A stretch of 14,615 nucleotides of DNA from an uncultured Cellulosilyticum sp. (GTDB lineage Bacteria; Bacillota; Clostridia; Lachnospirales; Cellulosilyticaceae): positions 1-14,615 of the forward strand of contig CAKVCL010000051.1 in NCBI GenBank assembly GCA_934725855.1, read 5' to 3'. Below, in pieces: positions 6,739-12,433 of the stretch (positions are counted from its first letter, which is position 1; the number at the start of each line of letters is the position of its first letter). The notes under the pieces were generated by a model. That model did not search any database and was not told the DNA's origin. It saw only the letters and a list, made by a program, of their open reading frames with translations. Made by a program: the position numbers and the translations under genes.

Positions 6739-7770
6739 TTATATAAGTTGTGGCAAGAAACTTGAGATAATCAAGACGATGATGCCGACGATTAATACGG
6801 CGATGGTCTTCTTTGAGCAGCCCTTCCATTCCTTTAGGATGATGCCCCATACATTAGAGAATACTACGTTGAGCGCCATCAGAATGCAGAACGACAGCGT
6901 CATGAGGGTAGGAGATTCGGTAAGGAACCCTTTGCCCAGTGACAGTCCGAAGAACTGACTGTACCACAAGGCACCTGCCAAGGCACAATAGAGAATGTTA
7001 TTGCTCCAAACCTCCTGGTTCTTGTAATCGCTCCAGGTATGATTCTTGGTGTTCTGATAGAAACAGTAGATGGCATTGGTGATGAAACCACCTAGGGTAA
7101 CCAGGAAGGTGGCAGGCAAGGTCTTGTACATATCGGGAGTGAATGTACCGAAATGGATGTCGGAACCGAAGGCTAGGCCAACATTGAAACATCCGCTCAT
7201 GAAACCAGCCAGCAAGGCGATGGCAAGACCCTTAGGGAAGTTGAAGTCCTTTACTGCCGCCTTCTTCTCTTCTTCTGAGAGTGATGAAGCCTTCATACTG
7301 CCAGCTACTCCGATGATAGCGATACCGAGCAGGGTAACCACTACGCCGAGTATCACGCTGAAGGTGAGCGATGAAAGGGCGTTCATTTCAGGAAAGAAGA
7401 TGTTGAGCAATACAGGTCCCATGATGGTGCCTAGACCTGCACAAGTTCCCAGGGCGATGCTCTGTCCCAATGCTACACCCAGGTAACGCATGGAAAGACC
7501 GAAGGTCAGTCCGCCTACGCCCCAGAGTACACCGAAGAGCATGGTCATCGCTACGTTGAAGCCATAACCGTCGAATAATTCAAAGAAGGAATGGCCGCTT
7601 GGTACAGCGAGCATTGCGCCTAAAAAAGGCAAAATAAGCCATGCGAACACTCCCTGAACTACCCAGTATGATTCCCAACTCCAATCTTTGATCTTGTTGA
7701 TAGGAACGTAGCAGCTGGACTGGCAGAATGCGCCGATGGCTATGATTAAAAGTCCTATTAATATTTCCAT
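6739..7770 (-). CDS. rhaT: L-rhamnose/H+ symporter
   Basis: This 343-residue protein is almost the same length as E. coli RhaT (344) and has about ten hydrophobic segments spread over its length, for example residues 3-20, 38-56, 71-90, 103-125, 136-157, 181-201, 219-237, 257-277, 289-310 and 322-340. The N-terminus has family-like features: CYVPINKIKDWSWES (20-34) and WLILPFLGAML (44-54). RhaT imports L-rhamnose across the inner membrane with protons. It is the last gene of the rhaB-rhaA-rhaT operon and is separated from rhaA by 100 bp that hold a large hairpin, which may lower or uncouple its expression. In B. thetaiotaomicron the equivalent gene is called rhaP. The terminator follows directly. 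Confidence 0.95.
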   Translation of the reverse strand: MEILIGLLIIAIGAFCQSSCYVPINKIKDWSWESYWVVQGVFAWLILPFLGAMLAVPSGHSFFELFDGYGFNVAMTMLFGVLWGVGGLTFGLSMRYLGVALGQSIALGTCAGLGTIMGPVLLNIFFPEMNALSSLTFSVILGVVVTLLGIAIIGVAGSMKASSLSEEEKKAAVKDFNFPKGLAIALLAGFMSGCFNVGLAFGSDIHFGTFTPDMYKTLPATFLVTLGGFITNAIYCFYQNTKNHTWSDYKNQEVWSNNILYCALAGALWYSQFFGLSLGKGFLTESPTLMTLSFCILMALNVVFSNVWGIILKEWKGCSKKTIAVLIVGIIVLIISSFLPQLI

Positions 7771-7788
7771 AATAATATGTATTAGAGA

Positions 7789-7871
7789 GAAGAATGAAGA
7801 GTGAAGAATTCAAATGCTTTTTTAGCCATAAGACAATTGAATTCTTCGTTCTTCACTCTTCGTTCTTCACT
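7789..7871. repeat. Large imperfect inverted repeat with 14-bp tandem repeat between rhaA and rhaT
   Basis: GAAGAATTCAA (7803-7813) pairs with TTGAATTCTTC (7837-7847), an 11-bp perfect stem with a 23-nt loop. Past a 7-nt bulge (7848-7854), 7789-7802 pairs with 7855-7868 at 13 of 14 positions. The right arm is a 14-bp sequence, CTTCGTTCTTCACT, repeated exactly in tandem (7844-7857, 7858-7871), and it reaches the rhaA stop codon. No T-tract follows on the minus strand, so termination is doubtful. It could protect the rhaBA mRNA from 3' decay or be a dispersed intergenic repeat. Confidence 0.7.
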
Positions 7872-9124
7872 TACTTGCGATTAGCAAGAACTTCTGCTTC
7901 GTACTTCTCGATGTCAGCGATGTACTCTTCGCCAACAGGGATGTTGTTCTTCAAGTTGAAGTAATCATATACTGCACCGAATGGCAATGTCTTCTCTTCC
8001 TCGAGGAGAGCCAGACGCTGGAAGAGCTTGCCCTCGTCCTCGTACTTGCGGAGGGTATCGAGTGGCTCAAGGAATGCCTGCAACAATGACTTCTGGGCTG
8101 CACGTACACCGATGATGTAAGCACCGATGCGGTTGATGGAACCGTCGAAGTAGTCGAGACCGATGTGAGCACGGTCGAGTGCGTTGGCACGAACCAACTC
8201 TGAGAAGAGGTTGCGTGTATTGTCATCGAAGAGTGTTACGTGGTCTGAATCCCAGTGCATTGGGCGAGATACGTGGAGCATCAGCTCAGGAACGAAGAGC
8301 AGGAGTGCTGAAACAGCATCTGATACGTTCTCTGTTGGCTCATAGTGACCTGTATCGAGGGTGTACATCACGTTGTTCTTAGCGCAGTAGCCAGCGTAGA
8401 AGTCGTGAGAACCTACGGTGTAAGCCTCCAAGCCGATACCGAAGAGCTTAGCCTCCAGGCAAGACTTCATGTTTGGCAACTCCTCTGCCAGGATCTCATC
8501 GAGAGAGTTCTTCAGGATTTCGCGATAGCGACCCTTCTCTACGGTGATGTCCTTGGAACCATCATGTACCCAGATGTTCATGATACATGGGTCGTTTTGG
8601 AATTTACCCATAGCGTCTGCGATACGGCGGCAACGCTTGGTGTGCTCAATCCAGAACTCGCGGATAGCTGGGTCAGGATTTGACAATGAGAGACTGCCGC
8701 TCTTTGGATGAGAGAAAGAAGTAGAGTTGAAGTCGAGCTTCATGTTCTGCTCCTTAGCCCACTGCATCCAACCTGTAAACTGATCTACGGTTACCTCGTT
8801 GCGGTCGATCTGCTTGCCACCGAACTCACCGTAAATTTCGTGGAGGTTGAGGCGGAAAGTACCAGCCAGGAGAGAGTTCACCTTCTCGATATCCTGGCGG
8901 AGTTCATCGATGTTGCGAGCCTTGCCAGGATAGTTACCTGTACTCTGGATACCACCAGAAGCAGCTTCGCCACGCTCGAAGCCAACCACGTCGTCAGCCT
9001 GCCAGCAGTGCAGCGAGATAGGAGTCTTCTCCAATGTCTCAATAGCCTTGTCTGTATCTACACCCAGAGCTGCATAGCGCTCCTTTGCAATCTCGTAATT
9101 CTTTAAAATCAATTCTGCTTTCAT
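7871..9124 (-). CDS. rhaA: L-rhamnose isomerase
   Basis: This 417-residue cytoplasmic enzyme converts L-rhamnose to L-rhamnulose (E. coli RhaA has 419 residues). The metal and catalytic residues sit at a constant offset of 10 from the E. coli ones. Structural-metal ligands are E224 in CLEAK, D257 in LDTGH, H284 in LHVSRP and D324 in GLDYFD. Catalytic-metal residues are H260, D292 and D294 in HWDSDH. Conserved stretches also include SLHCWQADDVVGFE (37-50) and LDFNSTSFSHP (130-140). Length and ends are intact. It is the middle gene of the operon, 150 bp after rhaB across a repeat element and 100 bp before rhaT across a hairpin. B. thetaiotaomicron papers call this gene rhaI. Confidence 0.97.
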   Translation of the reverse strand: MKAELILKNYEIAKERYAALGVDTDKAIETLEKTPISLHCWQADDVVGFERGEAASGGIQSTGNYPGKARNIDELRQDIEKVNSLLAGTFRLNLHEIYGEFGGKQIDRNEVTVDQFTGWMQWAKEQNMKLDFNSTSFSHPKSGSLSLSNPDPAIREFWIEHTKRCRRIADAMGKFQNDPCIMNIWVHDGSKDITVEKGRYREILKNSLDEILAEELPNMKSCLEAKLFGIGLEAYTVGSHDFYAGYCAKNNVMYTLDTGHYEPTENVSDAVSALLLFVPELMLHVSRPMHWDSDHVTLFDDNTRNLFSELVRANALDRAHIGLDYFDGSINRIGAYIIGVRAAQKSLLQAFLEPLDTLRKYEDEGKLFQRLALLEEEKTLPFGAVYDYFNLKNNIPVGEEYIADIEKYEAEVLANRK

Positions 9125-9174
9125 TGTTTTTTATGTATTTTGTTGTTATTGTTTGTTTTTTTAAAGCTTTTGCC

Positions 9175-9297
9175 TTTTTTCATTTAAGATTAAGGCAGGG
9201 GACCAGAGATGGAATCGCTGGGAACGGGGACGACCGGGGCAAGGTTCTTTTTACCTCTTTTCCCTTTTCCCTTTTTACCCTTTTACCTTTAAATACT
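9175..9297. repeat. Intergenic repeat element, copy B (rhaB/rhaA junction)
   Basis: This element is related to the one at 1611-1708. It has a T6 block and TTTAA-rich flank on the left (9175-9186), then the GGGGACC...GGGAACGG core (9198-9227) with a hairpin CCAGAGAT-gga-ATCGCTGG (9203-9221; one mismatch relative to copy A), then AGGTTC and a pyrimidine-rich tail ending near TACCTTTAAATACTT. The tail encodes the last codons and stop of rhaB (LKVKG-stop), just as copy A encodes LKVKK-stop of GH105. Boundaries are approximate. Confidence 0.65.
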
Positions 9298-10774
9298 TTT
9301 CGTAAGCCGCATCCCATGCCTCTTTGTCTTGTGGTTCGAATTTCTTGAGCTCCAGCGAGTTGGCGATGATTTGACGCATCTCCCAGATGTCCTTAACCAA
9401 ACCAGAAGCCTTCGCTTGGAGCATGATGTTGCCGATGGCGGTGCCTTCCTGAGGACCAGCCAATACGGTAACACCGCAACTGTTGGCTGTAAACTGGTTG
9501 AGATATTGGTTGAGCGAACCGCCACCGATGATGTGGAGCACGTTGAGGTCGAAGTCGGCGAAATCCTTCAGCCAGGTGAAAATCTGACGATAACGGAGCG
9601 CGAGACTCTCGAAGATGCAGCGGCAGAATTCGCCATAGTTCTGAGGAACGTGCTGACCGGTCTTTTCGCAATACTGCTTGATGGCTTCTACCATGCTCGA
9701 TGGGTTGGCAAAGCATGCATCGTCCGGATTGATGATGCTTTGGAAGGCAGGCTGCTTCATGGCTTCAGCTATCAGTTCTGCATGGCCCAGGCAAGTCATA
9801 TCTTTCTGGTTGGCAGCAGCTTCGTCTTTCCATTCCTTGCGGCAACGCTCGTAAATCCACATGCCGCAGATGTTCTTCAGGAATCGGGTAGTGCCCTCAA
9901 TGCCGCCCTCGTTAGTGAAGTTGAGCTCGTAGCTCTTCTCGTTGATAATGGCATTCTTGGTCTCGATACCCATCAGACTCCAGGTACCTGAACTCAGATA
10001 GGCAAACTCCTCGTTCTTGGCAGGAACGGCAGCTACGGCGCTGGCGGTATCGTGACCAGCTACGGCGATGACGGGAACGGCATTCAGTCCTGTTATCTTC
10101 TGTACCTCTTCGGTCAGTGTGCCGATAATGGTAGCCGGATGGGTCATCTTGCCAAACTGCTCTCTCTCCAATCCGAGACTTTCTACGAGGTCGAGGTCGA
10201 GATCGCCTGTCATCGGATTCAGAATCTGAGAAGTTGATGCTACGGTATATTCGCAGATGGCGTTGCCGGTGAGCATATAGCTCAGTGCATCAGGGATGAA
10301 GAGAATCTTGTCGGCATTCTCCAGAGCTACATTGCCTGCTTTGCGCATGGCATACATCTGGAACAATGAGTTGAAGTTCATAAACTGGATGCCGGTCTTT
10401 TCGTAAACCTTCTCCTTGCTGATTTTCTCGTCAAAGTATTTCTCCATCATGCCCACGGTATGAGGGTCGCGGTAAGCCATCGGGTTGCGGAGGATATCTC
10501 CGTTTTTGTCTACATATACAAAGTCGCATCCCCAGGTGTCAATACCGATGCTCTGGATGTGGATGCCACGCTGCGCTACGAGTTTCAAACCTTTGATAAT
10601 CTCAAAGTAGAGTGCGTAGATATCCCAATAGAAGTGACCGCCTGTTTCGATAAGGTTGTTGTCGAAGCGGGTCAGCTCCTCTAAGTCAAACTTGCCATCT
10701 GACAAGCTTCCTACGATGGTTCTTCCGCTAGTAGCACCTAAATCTACGGCGAAAAAGTATTTCTTTTGTTCCAT
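9275..10774 (-). CDS. rhaB: Rhamnulokinase
   Basis: This 499-residue FGGY-family sugar kinase (E. coli RhaB 489) phosphorylates L-rhamnulose with ATP to L-rhamnulose-1-phosphate in the cytoplasm. Visible features are the N-terminal phosphate loop DLGATSGRTIVGSL (11-24), SIGIDTWGCDFVYVD (75-89), the catalytic-base motif GHDTASAV (240-247, D242), SSGTWSLMG (261-269) and the C-terminal ATP-site block HIIGGGSLNQYLNQ (414-427). It is the first gene of the rhaBAT operon with a -7 box 43 bp upstream of the ATG, and the AraC regulator ends 106 bp upstream on the same strand. Its last codons lie in the repeat element shared with GH105. B. thetaiotaomicron papers call it rhaK. Confidence 0.95.
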   Translation of the reverse strand: MEQKKYFFAVDLGATSGRTIVGSLSDGKFDLEELTRFDNNLIETGGHFYWDIYALYFEIIKGLKLVAQRGIHIQSIGIDTWGCDFVYVDKNGDILRNPMAYRDPHTVGMMEKYFDEKISKEKVYEKTGIQFMNFNSLFQMYAMRKAGNVALENADKILFIPDALSYMLTGNAICEYTVASTSQILNPMTGDLDLDLVESLGLEREQFGKMTHPATIIGTLTEEVQKITGLNAVPVIAVAGHDTASAVAAVPAKNEEFAYLSSGTWSLMGIETKNAIINEKSYELNFTNEGGIEGTTRFLKNICGMWIYERCRKEWKDEAAANQKDMTCLGHAELIAEAMKQPAFQSIINPDDACFANPSSMVEAIKQYCEKTGQHVPQNYGEFCRCIFESLALRYRQIFTWLKDFADFDLNVLHIIGGGSLNQYLNQFTANSCGVTVLAGPQEGTAIGNIMLQAKASGLVKDIWEMRQIIANSLELKKFEPQDKEAWDAAYEKYLKVKG

Positions 10775-10817
10775 TATGAAAATGTGTCTTTAAGTTGCTG
10801 TTATTTGTTCACGTTTG

Positions 10818-10825
10818 CAAAGGTA
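10818..10825 (-). promoter_or_regulatory. -7 box of the rhaB-rhaA-rhaT operon
   Basis: The minus strand reads TACCTTTG, an exact TAnnTTTG match, 43 bp upstream of the rhaB ATG. A partial -33 (CTTG, plus 10847-10850) sits 21 bp upstream. Between them, 11 bp from the -7 box, is GGATATGG on the plus strand (10837-10844), matching the motif at the same distance upstream of rhaD. Confidence 0.65.
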
Positions 10826-10880
10826 GACCAAAAAAAGGATATGGAACAAGAGAAATTGATTTTAGAGCCTTATTTTTTGA

Positions 10881-11756
10881 CTATCTCGTCATATTTCTGA
10901 AATCTGATGGTTTCATACCGGTCTGATTCTTGAATTTTGCCGAGAAGTAGTCAGGTGATTCGAAATTGAGGCGGTAGGCAATTTCCTTGATGCTCTCGTC
11001 GGTGGTAGATAGCAGTTCTTTGGCTCTCTGCAGTTTCAGATTCTGCTGATAGAGGGCGGGAGCGAATCCGGTATGCTCCTTGAAGAGTTTGCGGAAAGAA
11101 GAGTAGCTGATGCCCAGTTCCTGCGCAATCTCCTGGATGGTGAGCGTATCTTCCAGCGTTTCGCGGATACGCAAACGGGCTTTATTAATCATGTCAACAT
11201 GCTTGGCATCCTTGCTCAATACGATATTTCTTTCCAGAGAATACATTTTGCCTATCAGATGGTTTACGATACCCGCCATAGTCTGCTGTGCAAAAGCAGC
11301 CTCTTCCTGTGCGGTTTTGTAAGCCTCTTCGTAGAGAGCGATAATCTCGTTACTGTAACCTACATGGTAGATTGGCTTTTCAGGAGAAAGAAAACCTGCC
11401 TTCACGCGGTCGTCGATGTTCTTGCCCTTGAAGCCGATCCAATAGCTTTTCCATCCCTTGGTGCCTGATGGATGATAGCTATGCCATTCACCGGGAAAGA
11501 GTAGGAAGATATCTCCAGCCTTGATCTTTGTTTCTGGAAGATGGGCAGAACTGAACACTCCTTCACCTTCTGGCTGGTAAAGCAGTTGGTATTCGTCGAG
11601 TATTCTTCCCTTCTGAAGATCGAAGTAATATCCGTCAGCATGTCCTTTTGTTGGATAGGCTTCTCCTGGGGCGATTTCTTCTCGTCCCACGGTGCTGATG
11701 GTGAGTCCCCATTCGGCATCTCTTTCTGTTGCTAATAGGTATTTACTTGTTTGCAT
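10881..11756 (-). CDS. rhaR: AraC-family regulator, probable rhamnose-responsive activator
   Basis: This 291-residue protein has an N-terminal cupin-type sensing domain (about 15-110, with GDIFLLFPGEWHSYHP at 81-96) and a C-terminal AraC/XylS DNA-binding domain (about 190-291). The domain has two helix-turn-helix units: DTLTIQEIAQELGISYSSFRK (203-223 region) and DESIKEIAYRLNFESPDYFSAKFK (253-276 region), ending in the usual TGMKPSDFR (279-287). AraC proteins with a cupin domain usually activate sugar genes when ligand binds. Its place directly upstream of rhaBAT on the same strand, next to pectin-degradation genes, points to the role of RhaR, the known positive regulator of rhamnose use in B. 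thetaiotaomicron. The ligand is inferred from context only. It has its own well-formed promoter, and read-through into rhaB is possible because no terminator is seen between them. Confidence 0.8.
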   Translation of the reverse strand: MQTSKYLLATERDAEWGLTISTVGREEIAPGEAYPTKGHADGYYFDLQKGRILDEYQLLYQPEGEGVFSSAHLPETKIKAGDIFLLFPGEWHSYHPSGTKGWKSYWIGFKGKNIDDRVKAGFLSPEKPIYHVGYSNEIIALYEEAYKTAQEEAAFAQQTMAGIVNHLIGKMYSLERNIVLSKDAKHVDMINKARLRIRETLEDTLTIQEIAQELGISYSSFRKLFKEHTGFAPALYQQNLKLQRAKELLSTTDESIKEIAYRLNFESPDYFSAKFKNQTGMKPSDFRNMTR

Positions 11757-11784
11757 ATTGTTTCTGTTTTATGATTTTCATCTG

Positions 11785-11816
11785 CAAAATTACGCTGAAT
11801 AATTCTAACTTCCAAA
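11785..11816 (-). promoter_or_regulatory. Promoter of the AraC-family regulator
   Basis: On the minus strand a TTTG -33 box (11813-11816) and a TAATTTTG -7 box (11785-11792) are separated by 20 bp, the spacing known for Bacteroidetes sigma-ABfr promoters. The -7 box ends 28 bp upstream of the ATG. This is the best-formed promoter in the window, fitting basal expression of the regulator. Confidence 0.75.
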
Positions 11817-11856
11817 TTTTTATGTCGTTTTTTTCAGGAATCCAGCATTTCAGCGT

Positions 11857-11882
11857 TACTTTTGATTGACGTTGCAAAGATA
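11857..11882. promoter_or_regulatory. Pair of opposed TAnnTTTG boxes
   Basis: TACTTTTG (11857-11864, plus) and TATCTTTG (minus strand, 11875-11882) both match the -7 consensus exactly and face each other 10 bp apart. The minus one could be a second start for the AraC gene; the plus one could begin a long leader reading through the 21-bp array towards CE12. Neither has a clear TTTG -33 box. Confidence 0.35.
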
Positions 11883-11970
11883 CAACATTTCCGTTTCCTA
11901 CCTATGCGATTTGTGCGATTTGCGTGGATTCGGGAAAAAAAGTGCGGAAAAATTCATGGAATCTTTCTAA

Positions 11971-12075
11971 AGAATATCTCCGAAAGATAAGAAATTTACT
12001 CCGAAAGATAGCAGAATATCTCCGAAGGATAGCAGAATATCTCCGAAGGATATGAAAATATCTTCGATAAAGAAG
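11971..12075. repeat. Five-unit tandem array with an exact 21-bp period
   Basis: Five adjoining units start at 11971, 11992, 12013, 12034 and 12055, each exactly 21 bp. The CTCCGAA/CTTCGAT core begins at 11978, 11999, 12020, 12041 and 12062. Units 3 and 4 differ only at their last two bases, and the outer units are more diverged. Most units carry a short dyad, TATCT-CCGAA-(A/G)GATA. There are no spacers, so this is not CRISPR. The period equals two turns of B-DNA, which would put every dyad on the same face of the helix. Confidence 0.85.
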
Positions 12076-12333
12076 ACTTGGAAGCTGTGTTGGGGTGACG
12101 AGGTGAAGGGTGTGAAGGGTGGTTTCCTGTTTTTCTTAAACATATTTTAAGAATCCAAATAGGCGTTTACATTTTTTAAGGGCTTGCTTTGGATGCAAAA
12201 TAGGGGTCTTTATATATAGAATTGAGCCGTTATCTGCGTATAATTCCATTGTTGCTGCAAATTCTGCTGTAATCAGCCACCGCATCTGGGATATTATCTG
12301 TCTGATCATGCAGAGAAGGTTAAAAAATGAAAA

Positions 12334-12387
12334 TCTGATATTTAAAAAAGGGATTCTGATAAAATACAGATGTATCTGATACGTTTA
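12334..12387 (+). promoter_or_regulatory. CE12 promoter region with phased TCTGAT motifs
   Basis: TCTGAT occurs at 12334-12339, 12355-12360 and 12375-12380, spaced 21 and 20 bp, with another at 12301-12306. A near-consensus -7 box TACGTTTA (12380-12387, last base off TAnnTTTG) overlaps the end of the last motif, and TCTG (12355-12358) sits 21 bp upstream of it at the -33 position. The direct repeats look like activator half-sites over a weak promoter, which is inference. The CE12 ATG is 46 bp downstream. Confidence 0.45.
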
Positions 12388-12433
12388 TAATATAAGGAAA
12401 TACTGAAAATAAAGAAATAAAGCGATAAAGGAT

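Larger units (their letters stand above)
11757..12433. other. 677-bp intergenic control region between the AraC regulator and CE12
   Basis: No open reading frame with a plausible start and composition was found on either strand. From left to right it holds the AraC promoter (11785-11816), two opposed TAnnTTTG boxes (11857-11882), a small 9-bp duplication (11905-11922), a 21-bp tandem array (11971-12075), a second 9-bp duplication (GTGAAGGGT at 12103-12120), an 8-bp inverted repeat TTCTTAAA/TTTAAGAA (12133-12153), and phased TCTGAT motifs before CE12. I see nothing definite in 12154-12300. Confidence 0.7.

Noticed and set aside
10775..10880. Terminator between the AraC gene and rhaB
   Set aside because: No stable inverted repeat followed by T residues was found on the minus strand.
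11905..11922. Tandem duplication of TGCGATTTG (and GTGAAGGGT at 12103-12120)
   Set aside because: Two short copies only; each could be simple slippage and has no further structure.
11971..12075. CRISPR array
   Set aside because: Units adjoin directly with no spacers, are only 21 bp, and no cas genes are present.
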